DNA of 61,985 nucleotides from Betaproteobacteria bacterium (GTDB lineage Bacteria > Pseudomonadota > Gammaproteobacteria > Burkholderiales > Casimicrobiaceae), in contig JAGXBK010000002.1 in NCBI GenBank assembly GCA_018971195.1, forward strand, positions 1 through 61,985. Reading direction: 5' to 3'. The position numbers and the translations under genes were made by a program. Shown here in pieces: positions 28,331 through 35,344 of this stretch; position 1 is the stretch's first letter, and each line of letters begins with the position of its first letter. Under the pieces are notes generated by a model. It was not told the origin of the DNA. It searched no databases and was given only the letters and a program-made list of their open reading frames with translations.

Positions 28331-29149
28331 GTGTCGTATGGTCTCATCGACGTTCCTACCCTCCAGGCGATTCAGGCGTTGGCCGACGCGCGGACGTTCG
28401 CGCGCGGCATGGCCTGTTTTCACGGCGGCCCGGTTGGACTGCTGGACGCCGATGAGTACGAGGCTCGCGCCAGCGTGCGCGGCACGCAGCGATATCGCGT
28501 TCGGCTGGGCGCCGCACCGGATGGCGAGCTGGATTACGAGCGCGATTGCCCGGTGGAGGACGACGGAACCTTCTGCAAGCACGCGGTCGCCGTCGCGTTG
28601 TCCTGGCTCGAGAAAACTGGAGAGCAAGCCTTCTAGCCAAGTGAGAAGGAACCCGCAAAGTCGCGGAAGAAGTGCAAGACTCATGGGAAGCAGATTCGGG
28701 ATTACCTGGAAACGTTCGCCAGGCCACGAAGCTCTCCGGCTTCGTCGATTGGCGAGTCGTGGGCAACTATGCCAATCGTCTTGGTGAATCGGCGCAGATC
28801 CTTGACGAACGCACCGGCGACGGCAATCCGAAATTGGTTGAGCCAACCGAGGATGCCATCGCACAGGCCGAGGATTCCTTGGGAACGATCGACGACAAGC
28901 CCGCTGTGGGACAAAGTCGTGGCCGTTCGCGGCGGAACGCACCCGGAAGGGGCCATCGCGCTCTACAAGAAATTGCTGCCCCACGCCGTGAATGCCGGGA
29001 CGCGAGGGGCGCAGTACGGCGCGGCATTCGAAATCGTCAAAGCGATACAGCGGCTACGCGCCATCCAAAGGCAGGACGCCGTCTTCAAGCAGGAGCTCGC
29101 CGAACGAAGATGTGCTTCCTGCGGTCAGTTTTTGGTCAGGAAAACGTAA
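28331..29149 (+). pseudogene. decayed SWIM zinc-finger family protein (nonsense codon, frameshifts, deletions)
   Basis: Frame 2 opens at GTG 28331 and encodes a SWIM-protein N-terminus (TLQAIQALADARTFARGMACFHGG, RGTQRYRVRL, then DCPVEDDGTFCKHAVAVALSWLE), but the first SWIM Cys is Arg. A TAG at 28634 interrupts it. The same frame continues with KSRKKCKTHGKQIRDYLET, a family segment. The middle then resumes in another frame (ATKLSGFVDWRVVGNYANRLGE up to IDDK). The end returns to frame 2 with HPEGAIALYKKLLPH to a stop at 29149. The intact proteins are several hundred residues long, so large internal deletions are implied. SWIM domains bind nucleic acid or protein. Confidence 0.75.
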
Positions 29150-29181
29150 AGACCTGAGCCCAGCCTCGCAATACGACGGTC

Positions 29182-29202
29182 TCGAATCCCGCCCTCCCGC
29201 CA
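29182..29202 (+). repeat. 3' half of tRNA-Ser (att-like right junction)
   Basis: This 21-base segment, TCGAATCCCGCCC followed by TCCCGCCA, matches the intact tRNA 3' end at 27320-27341 except for one missing T in the acceptor strand. It supplies exactly the portion absent from the upstream half-tRNA. The base loss would break the acceptor stem, consistent with decay. Confidence 0.75.
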
Positions 29203-29425
29203 GTCTCGCTTCCAGCGGCATCCGGCAACGACAGCCGAACTCAAACAGGTGCTCCCGGTCGCTACCCCCGGCGCGATTCTCTTCTGCCGCGTGGGTGGTG
29301 CTTGGCATCCAACCTGCGCAGCCGCGGTTGCTCCCGTCTCTTGCCTTTGATTGCGCTCGATCGCTTAACGCACGGCAGACTGGCCCATACTTGAACAGCC
29401 GAGCCAGGCGATGGAGGGCGGGATC

Positions 29426-31120
29426 ATGGTCGACAGAATCTGGCTGAAGCACTATCCCCCCGGCATACCCGCGGAGATCGATCCGGACAGCTTCCGCTCC
29501 ATCCCGGACCTGTTCGGCAAAACCACCGCCCGGTTTTCCGGAAGGCCGGCTTGTCACAACCTCGGCTACACCTTGAGCTATGCCGCCCTGGAGCGGCTGT
29601 CGCGCGATTTCGCGGCCTTTCTGCAGGGACTGCCGGGCATGGGGAAGGGCGAGCGGGTGGCCATCATGTCGCCGAACCTGCTGCAATATCCGGTGGCGCT
29701 GCTCGGGATCCTGCGCGCCGGCATGACAGTGGTCAACGTCAATCCCCTTTACACGCCGCGCGAGCTCGAACATCAACTGAAAGACTCGGGCGCCAGGGCC
29801 ATCGTCATCCTCGAGAACTTCGCGCGCACCCTGCAGGAGGTGCTCCCGGACACGCCGGTCGAGCATGTGATCACGACCCAGGTCGGCGACCTGCTGCCGC
29901 TATGGAGGCGCTGGCTCCTGAACTTCATCGTCAAACGCGCAAAGCGGATGGTTCCGGCGTGGCGCATCGAAGGCTCCTTCAAGCTCCGCGCTGCGCTGGC
30001 GCGGGGCGCGAGGGCCCCTTTCACGGCGGCCGATGTCGCGCCCGACGACGTCGCGTTCCTGCAGTACACCGGCGGCACCACCGGCGTGGCGAAAGGCGCG
30101 ATGCTGACCCACCGAAACATTCTTGCCAACATCGAGCAGACCGGGACGTGGGTGTCGGTCAGCTTCAAGGAAGGTTCCGAAATCGTCGTCACGCCCTTGC
30201 CGCTTTACCACATCTTCTCTCTCACGGCGACGTTGTCGTTCATGAGATGGGGCAGCCTGATCGTGCTGATCACGAACCCACGCGATATTCGCGCCTTCGT
30301 CAGGGAACTGGGAAAGTGGAAGTGGAGCGTCATCACCGGCGTCAATACGCTGTTCAATGGCTTGTTGAATGCGCGCGGATTCGACCGACTCGATTTCTCC
30401 GCGGTGAAAGTGGCCGTCGGCGGCGGTGCCGCCATACAGAAAGCGGTGGCCGATCGCTGGAAGCGGGTGACAGGTCATCCGATCACCGAGGCTTACGGCC
30501 TGACCGAAAGCTCGCCTGGCGTCTGCGCGAATCCGCTCGACGCCCCGTGGCGTGGCTCGATCGGCCTGCCGTTTCCCTCTACCGAGGTTTCGATTCGTGA
30601 CGACAGCTTCAACGAGTTGCCGGCATGGAACGGCGACGGTGACCTTGAAAAGCACACCGGCGTGCTGTGCGTGCGGGGGCCGCAGGTGATGAAGGGTTAC
30701 TGGAACGATCCGGTCGAAACAGCCAAGGTGATGCATGACGGCTGGTTGAAGACGGGCGACGTGGGCCACATGGACGCCGATGGCTATTTCACGATCACCG
30801 ACCGCAAGAAGGACATCATCGTGGTTTCCGGATTCAAGGTCTACCCAAACGAGGTGGAAGACGTCGTGGCAGGCCATCCGGGCGTGCTGGAGTGCGGCGT
30901 CGTGGGCGTGCCCCATCCCAAGACCGGCGAGGCGGTGAAAGTGGTGGTCGTGAAGAAGGATCCGAACCTCACCGAGCAAGCCGTGCTCGAGCACTGCAGG
31001 ATGCAGCTCACCAGCTACAAGCTGCCGCACCGTGTGGAGTTTCGCAGCGCCTTGCCGAAGTCGCCCATCGGGAAAGTCCTGCGGCGCGAGCTGCGCGATG
31101 CGCCCAGGGAGGGAACATGA
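29426..31120 (+). CDS. FadD-like long-chain fatty acid--CoA ligase
   Basis: The 564-residue adenylate-forming enzyme activates a fatty acid to acyl-AMP then acyl-CoA. Motifs are LQYTGGTTGVAKGAMLTHRN (P-loop-like), AYGLTESSPGVC, KTGDVGHMDADGYFTITDRKKD and the C-terminal catalytic Lys in LPKSPIGKVLRREL. The N-terminus MVDRIWLKHYPPGIPAEI resembles FadD. ATG 29426 is chosen over 29411 because GGAGGG lies between them at proper spacing. It stands alone to the right of the tRNA island. An exact chain-length preference cannot be read. Confidence 0.9.
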   Translation: MVDRIWLKHYPPGIPAEIDPDSFRSIPDLFGKTTARFSGRPACHNLGYTLSYAALERLSRDFAAFLQGLPGMGKGERVAIMSPNLLQYPVALLGILRAGMTVVNVNPLYTPRELEHQLKDSGARAIVILENFARTLQEVLPDTPVEHVITTQVGDLLPLWRRWLLNFIVKRAKRMVPAWRIEGSFKLRAALARGARAPFTAADVAPDDVAFLQYTGGTTGVAKGAMLTHRNILANIEQTGTWVSVSFKEGSEIVVTPLPLYHIFSLTATLSFMRWGSLIVLITNPRDIRAFVRELGKWKWSVITGVNTLFNGLLNARGFDRLDFSAVKVAVGGGAAIQKAVADRWKRVTGHPITEAYGLTESSPGVCANPLDAPWRGSIGLPFPSTEVSIRDDSFNELPAWNGDGDLEKHTGVLCVRGPQVMKGYWNDPVETAKVMHDGWLKTGDVGHMDADGYFTITDRKKDIIVVSGFKVYPNEVEDVVAGHPGVLECGVVGVPHPKTGEAVKVVVVKKDPNLTEQAVLEHCRMQLTSYKLPHRVEFRSALPKSPIGKVLRRELRDAPREGT

Positions 31121-31235
31121 TGATCAGCGCTCGAATCCGGTCCCGCGTTCGTTAGCCGTGGCGGCACAGTGACTGCACGGTACGGCCCGTTGATCCCAGG
31201 CGGAAGACAACGTCGCACCGTTCAACCGGGACGTG

Positions 31236-31517
31236 TCATCGTCGACGCGGGAGGCGTCCTTCCCAAGGACATTCGAAGGTCACGCAGCGGTAGCGCCAGA
31301 CGGGTCGAAACACGCTGAGCATTCGATCCAGGGGGCGCCGCTTGATTCGTTTCAGCGGTCCTCCGCAACGCGGGCATACTCGCGGTGAGACGGCCGAGCC
31401 GGTCTCCTGGTAATGGACCCTGGATAAGGCGTCGGGAACGTGCATGTCCATTGCGGGTACGGTGCTCTCTGGTTTGCGAATCCTTGACAATCTGCCGCGG
31501 AGCGCGACCTCGTCCAT
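31236..31517 (-). CDS. small zinc-ribbon protein (hypothetical)
   Basis: The 93-residue frame has an unremarkable N-terminus and a convincing C-terminal motif: VCPRCGGPLKRIKRRPLDRMLSVF, then RYRCVTFECPWEG, a CxxC plus two spaced Cys arrangement seen in small proteobacterial zinc ribbons. The start is uncertain. Internal Mets at residues 23 and 25 are alternatives, and no clear Shine-Dalgarno is seen. It is divergent from another zinc-ribbon gene 76 bp away. Confidence 0.55.
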   Translation of the reverse strand: MDEVALRGRLSRIRKPESTVPAMDMHVPDALSRVHYQETGSAVSPRVCPRCGGPLKRIKRRPLDRMLSVFRPVWRYRCVTFECPWEGRLPRRR

Positions 31518-31593
31518 CGGATCGCAACTGATCGAGTTGTAGGACAGCGCCTACGGCACACGGGACGTGACTTTCCGGCACGGAGGAATTGCC

Positions 31594-31773
31594 GTGAAAC
31601 GATGCCCGGTCTGCGGGAGTACCGACGTACAGCGCTCGCATCTTCATCATTCGGAAGGGGGATCCCATCGCTTTCGGTCGCCCTATCGCTGCCAGAGCTG
31701 CGGCACGCGCTTCTGGATCGTGGTGCCCGCGCCTGCACCGGGTGCGGCAACGCAGCACTTGACATTGTCATAG
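31594..31773 (+). CDS. small zinc-ribbon protein (hypothetical)
   Basis: GTG 31594, with GGAGG at 31582-31586, opens a 59-residue protein MKRCPVCGSTDVQRSHLHHSEGG... with a second pair YRCQSCGTRFWIVV. Two CxxC knuckles about 30 residues apart make a rubredoxin-like zinc ribbon. The ORF track starts earlier at 31567, but that start has no ribosome-binding site. The 3' end overlaps the operator-like palindromes before the bactofilin gene. Confidence 0.6.
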   Translation: MKRCPVCGSTDVQRSHLHHSEGGSHRFRSPYRCQSCGTRFWIVVPAPAPGAATQHLTLS

Positions 31774-31807
31774 CTTGGTATGACACTGGCATACAGTACC
31801 GTTGTCA
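31759..31807 (+). promoter_or_regulatory. cluster of TGACA/TGTCA half-sites with a consensus -35, upstream of bactofilin
   Basis: A perfect TTGACA hexamer (31759-31764) overlaps four half-sites: TGACA 31760, TGTCA 31766, TGACA 31781 and TGTCA 31803. TGTCATA (31766-31772) and TATGACA (31779-31785) are perfect inverted arms. The -10 (GACACT at 17-bp spacing) is poor, so an activator- or repressor-controlled promoter is suggested. The binding protein is unknown. Confidence 0.5.
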
Positions 31808-31848
31808 GGTGCTGTCCCATGTGCCCAACCTCCCGATAGGCCAACGCT

Positions 31849-32385
31849 ATGTCGATCTGGAAAGAAAATACGGTCACGCGGCCGCCTCCGGCGCCCGCCT
31901 CCGAGATGAAGGACCCACCGCGCTACGACGCGCCGCAAAGGACCGAGATGCCTGCCAGTCCTGTCGCTGCTCCGGCAGCGCGCGCCGATGCCGGCGCGTA
32001 CCGCAAGGAATCGCTGATCGCCGCCGACATCACCATCGAAGGCAAGATCGAAGGCGGGGGCAGCGTACGCATCGCCGGAAAATTCAAGGGCGACGTCAAC
32101 GTCCAGGGTGACCTGACCATCGAGGCGGGCGCCAAGCTGACCGGCAGCGTGCGCGCCGACCGGGTCACGATTGCGGGCGAACTCGAGGGCAATGTCGAGC
32201 AGGCGTCCCTCGTCGACTTGCTCCAGACCGGCGTGGTGGTCGGCGACCTGAAGGCCGGTTCGCTGACGGTCGCGGCCGGCGCACGCGTGCGCGGTCAGGC
32301 CGAGTTCGGCTGGGATGACGGCAAGGTCCCGAAAGCGGGCAAGCTGACCAAGATCCACGACGCGGAGATCGGCACCAGCGCATGA
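31849..32385 (+). CDS. bactofilin family cytoskeletal protein
   Basis: The 178-residue protein has a disordered Pro/Ala-rich N-terminal 55 residues and then a beta-helical bactofilin (DUF583) domain with hexad-like repeats (ADITIEGKIEGGGSVRIAGKFKGDVNVQGDLTIEAGAKLTGSVRA). Bactofilins polymerise without nucleotide and scaffold envelope or stalk enzymes. The stop overlaps the next gene in ATGA, so both are likely co-translated. Confidence 0.9.
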   Translation: MSIWKENTVTRPPPAPASEMKDPPRYDAPQRTEMPASPVAAPAARADAGAYRKESLIAADITIEGKIEGGGSVRIAGKFKGDVNVQGDLTIEAGAKLTGSVRADRVTIAGELEGNVEQASLVDLLQTGVVVGDLKAGSLTVAAGARVRGQAEFGWDDGKVPKAGKLTKIHDAEIGTSA

Positions 32386-32753
32386 GCAGCGTGCGCCCGG
32401 GCACCCCGGGGGCAACCCGCCAGTGTCCGCACTGTCGGGAGACCATCCTCGAAAGCGCAGCCATGTGTCCGGCGTGCCGGCATTACCTGCGCTTCGTTGC
32501 CGGCGCCGATGCGTCGCCGGTGCCCGCGCTCACGCCGCTGCGCATCGAAGGCAGCATCCGGCATCCCGTCGATGGCGACCCCTGGGAATACACGGTGGTC
32601 GTGTCGATCCGCAACGATCGCGGTGAGGAAATCGCCCACAAGCTCATCGGCGTGGGTGCGGTGAACGCAAACGAGCAGCGCAGCTTCGCGCTGTCGGTCG
32701 AGGCTGTTCCAGCCAGAGCGAAAGACGCCGGGAAGAGCAGCGCGCGACACTGA
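32382..32753 (+). CDS. zinc-ribbon protein partnered with bactofilin
   Basis: The 123-residue product has an N-terminal zinc ribbon, RQCPHCRETILESAAMCPACRHYLRF, and a beta-rich domain (LRIEGSIRHPVDGDPWEYTVVVSIRNDRGEEIAHKLIGVG) reminiscent of small adhesion or Ig-like folds. I do not recognise a named family with confidence. The 4-bp overlap with the bactofilin gene is the main functional clue: it may be a bactofilin cofactor. Confidence 0.8.
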   Translation: MSSVRPGTPGATRQCPHCRETILESAAMCPACRHYLRFVAGADASPVPALTPLRIEGSIRHPVDGDPWEYTVVVSIRNDRGEEIAHKLIGVGAVNANEQRSFALSVEAVPARAKDAGKSSARH

Positions 32754-32814
32754 GCGTCGGGTGTTCGGCGGTCGAAGCCGGCATCGACAGTCGACATCGG
32801 CCACGGATGGTTTC

Positions 32815-32893
32815 GGTGAAGTGCGCGGTGACCTCGCTCGCCGGCGACAGTAGCGCCAGGACGCCGTCCGGATGTGACAGCGTCACTGCGAGC
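32815..32893 (-). pseudogene. fossil fragment of a NitT/TauT-type substrate-binding protein
   Basis: Read on the minus strand this gives LAVTLSHPDGVLALLSPASEVTAHFTE. It aligns with the intact binding protein at 42087-43094 (LTVSLSHPDGMAALLSPASEITAHFTA), about 67 of 79 bases by eye against 42501-42579. No start, stop or flanking homology is visible. The rest of the 32754-33167 gap shows nothing recognisable. Confidence 0.7.
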
Positions 32894-33167
32894 GGGCTTG
32901 CCGGCGCCGCGGGTGCATTCCGCGAGCCGCCGCGGTACAGTGCTCCCGGGTGCCGAATGGGGCGGTAGATAGCGCGGGCAGACTTGCTCGAGCACGCGCC
33001 CCGATGACGCACGTTCATTCCGTTGTGCTGCAGGCGATGCATGAGGAGGCGCTGGTGGCGAACCCGTTGTCCGACCTGTGCCGCCACGCGCTCGACGTCA
33101 ATTGAAGGCGGCAGCCGCACTCGCAGCGATGCTTGCGGTGTCGACCGCAGCATCAGGAGAGTGGTCG

Positions 33168-33644
33168 ATGAGCTTCAAGATCGAATCCCGTGCGTTCGCT
33201 CCCGGCGGCGCGATTCCATCGCGCTACACCTGCGAAGGCGAGGACGTCTCGCCGCCGCTCGAATGGAGCGGGGCGCCTGCGGCGACGAAGAGCTACGCGC
33301 TGATCGTCGACGATCCGGATGCGCCCGATCCCGCGGCCCCGAGGATGACCTGGGTGCATTGGGTACTCTACGACATCCCGGTCTCGGCGCGAGCATTCGC
33401 GGAGGCGATCGCGCCGGTCGCGCTGCCGCCCGGGACGCACCAGGGGCTCAACGACTGGAAGCGCAGCGGCTACGGAGGACCTTGTCCGCCGATCGGGCGG
33501 CATCGCTATTTCTTCAAGCTCTATGCGCTCGACACCGTGCTGCCGAAGCTTGCGCATCCGGACAAGGCGGCACTCGAGAAAGCGCTGACCGGACACGTCC
33601 TCGCCGAAGCCACGCTGATCGGAACGTACCGGAAAGTCCGCTAG
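33168..33644 (+). CDS. YbhB/YbcL family (PEBP/Raf-kinase-inhibitor-like) protein
   Basis: The 158-residue protein has FAPGGAIPSRYTCEGEDVSPPLEW, VDDPDAPDPAAPRMTWVHWVLYDIP and GYGGPCPPIGRHRYFFKLYALD, all PEBP-family ligand-pocket motifs. The biochemical role in bacteria is poorly defined. ATG 33168 has GGAGAG 8 bp upstream and gives the YbhB length. The same frame extends upstream to GTG 33078 (188 residues), adding a signal-peptide-like LKAAAALAAMLAVSTAASG. Cytosolic or exported product is therefore open. Confidence 0.9.
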   Translation: MSFKIESRAFAPGGAIPSRYTCEGEDVSPPLEWSGAPAATKSYALIVDDPDAPDPAAPRMTWVHWVLYDIPVSARAFAEAIAPVALPPGTHQGLNDWKRSGYGGPCPPIGRHRYFFKLYALDTVLPKLAHPDKAALEKALTGHVLAEATLIGTYRKVR

Positions 33645-33752
33645 GTTCCGCTACCCGAGTCCAGCCACCGCGCAAGCTGATGCGCCGGCCCGGCGATTCC
33701 GGTGGCACCCAGCATGCCGCCGCGCAGCGCTCGGGCTCGATCCCGGCCGAAA

Positions 33753-34535
33753 TCATCGTTCGGGCTCGAATTCGTCGTGGATCAAGTCGCGGATGCGCTG
33801 CTTGAGCGCGACGAAATCAGGATCGGTCTCGCGCCGCGGTCGCGGCAGCTCGACGCGGATCTGCGCTTTCACGCGACCTGGACGGCGCGTGAGCACGACC
33901 ACGTGGTCGGACAGCAGGATCGCCTCCTCGATGCTGTGGGTCACCAGCACCATCGTCTTGCGCACCCGCGGATCGTTGCTTGCCAGGATGCGCCCCATTT
34001 CTTCCTGCATGCGCGAGCGGTTCTGCGCGTCGAGCGCGGCGAACGGCTCGTCCATCAGCAGCACTTCGGGATCCACCGCCAGCGCGCGCGCGATCGACAC
34101 GCGCTGCTTCATGCCACCGGAGAGCTGGTGCGGGTAGCGGTGCTCGAAGCCCTGCAGTCCGACCAACTCGACGTTGTGAGCCACGATCCCGCGCTGTGCC
34201 TCACGCGGGATGCGCTTCATCTCGAGGCCGAAAGCGATGTTCTTCTCGACCGTCATCCAGGGAAACAGCGCGTACTCCTGGAACACGACCGAGCGGCGCC
34301 AGGTCGGGCGGCCCACGGGCCGGCCGTCGACCAGGATCCGGCCGCCGCTCGGTGCCTCGAAGCCGGCCATCATCATCAGCAACGTCGTCTTGCCACAACC
34401 GCTGTGGCCGAGGATCGAGCAGAATTCGCAGTCGGCGACGCCGAAGCTGACCTCGTCCAGCGCGAGCACCGCCTCATCGTGGGGGCCGTGCCCGGGGTAG
34501 AGCTTGCGCAAGCTTTCGACCGTCACGATGCTCAA
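33753..34535 (-). CDS. NitT/TauT-type ABC transporter ATP-binding protein
   Basis: The 260-residue ATPase has Walker A LGHSGCGKTTLL, signature LSGGMKQRVSIARAL and Walker B VLLMDEPFAALD. The layout matches SsuB/TauB importers of anions and sulfonates. It is the last gene of a minus-strand set: biotin carrier, carboxyltransferase, binding protein, permease, ATPase. The substrate is not deducible from the ATPase. Confidence 0.92.
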   Translation of the reverse strand: MSIVTVESLRKLYPGHGPHDEAVLALDEVSFGVADCEFCSILGHSGCGKTTLLMMMAGFEAPSGGRILVDGRPVGRPTWRRSVVFQEYALFPWMTVEKNIAFGLEMKRIPREAQRGIVAHNVELVGLQGFEHRYPHQLSGGMKQRVSIARALAVDPEVLLMDEPFAALDAQNRSRMQEEMGRILASNDPRVRKTMVLVTHSIEEAILLSDHVVVLTRRPGRVKAQIRVELPRPRRETDPDFVALKQRIRDLIHDEFEPER

Positions 34536-34545
34536 GAGACGGCCC

Positions 34546-35316
34546 TCACTTGTTGAGCGCCTGCGACCACGGCATCAGACGGCGGACGGCCTCGCGGATG
34601 ATGCGGTCGAGTGCGAAGCCGACGACGCCGATCGTTGCCATGCCGACGATCACGTAGTCGGTGCGCAGGATCGTGCGCGAGTCGTTGATCAGGAAGCCGA
34701 GGCCCGAATTCGCGCCCACCAACTCGGCGGCTACCAGCGCCATCCAGCCGACGCCGAGGCCGACGCGCACGCCGGTGACGATCTGCGGCAGCGCGGCGCG
34801 CAACACGATGCGCCACAGGATCTGCCACACGCCGGCACCGAGGCAGCGGGCGGCGCGCACCAGATTCGGCTCGACGCCTTTCACGCCTGCGACGGTGTTG
34901 ATCAGGATCGGAAAGAAGCAACCCAGGAAAATGATGAACTCGTTCTGCGTGTTGCCGATTCCGAACCACAGGATCGACAGCGGAATCCAGGCGAGGGGCG
35001 GCACTGGGCGCAACATCTCGACGACCGGATCGACCTGCTCCTCGACGGCCTTCCACCAGCCCATCGCGATCCCGACCGGGATCGACAGGCATGCCCAGGA
35101 GAACGCGACCAGCTCGCGCATGAGGCTGTCGTGCAGCTGCCGCCAAAGCTCGCCGGAGCGCATCAGCTCCCACGCCGCGCGCACGACCACCTGCGGTGGC
35201 GGCAGCAGCGTGCGGGTGCTGCGATCGAGCACGTGCTCGCTCACGTACCACCATGCGGCGAGCAGCACCATCAGCAGCGCGAGGCGGCGCGCGCGGCGCA
35301 GGACGGCGCTCAGCAC
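34546..35316 (-). CDS. NitT/TauT-type ABC transporter permease
   Basis: The 256-residue integral membrane subunit has helices from RLALLMVLLAAWWYVSEH onward and an EAA-type loop (AARCLGAGVWQILWRIVLRAALPQIVTG). The track ORF runs to 35565, but the first 80 residues are out-of-frame binding-protein sequence. GTG 35316 is the best start between the upstream stop and the first helix, though with no strong Shine-Dalgarno. Confidence 0.88.
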   Translation of the reverse strand: MLSAVLRRARRLALLMVLLAAWWYVSEHVLDRSTRTLLPPPQVVVRAAWELMRSGELWRQLHDSLMRELVAFSWACLSIPVGIAMGWWKAVEEQVDPVVEMLRPVPPLAWIPLSILWFGIGNTQNEFIIFLGCFFPILINTVAGVKGVEPNLVRAARCLGAGVWQILWRIVLRAALPQIVTGVRVGLGVGWMALVAAELVGANSGLGFLINDSRTILRTDYVIVGMATIGVVGFALDRIIREAVRRLMPWSQALNK

Positions 35317-35344
35317 GCGACGCGACCGCGAGGTACGCCGGGCA

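Larger units (their letters stand above)
27112..29181. mobile_element. 2.07-kb insertion splitting tRNA-Ser, carrying an intact tRNA-Ser, higBA and a decayed SWIM gene
   Basis: The left boundary follows the tRNA 5' half (ending GGTTCG), and the right boundary precedes a tRNA 3' half (starting TCGAATCCC), so the T-loop core TCG is shared. The T loop is a common crossover point for tyrosine-recombinase elements. Contents are two hairpins, a complete tRNA-Ser(GGA) with its leader, an AT-richer 250-bp stretch, a toxin-antitoxin pair and a pseudogene. No integrase gene is visible, so it would be a remnant or a non-autonomous unit. Segmental duplication is an alternative origin. Confidence 0.6.
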
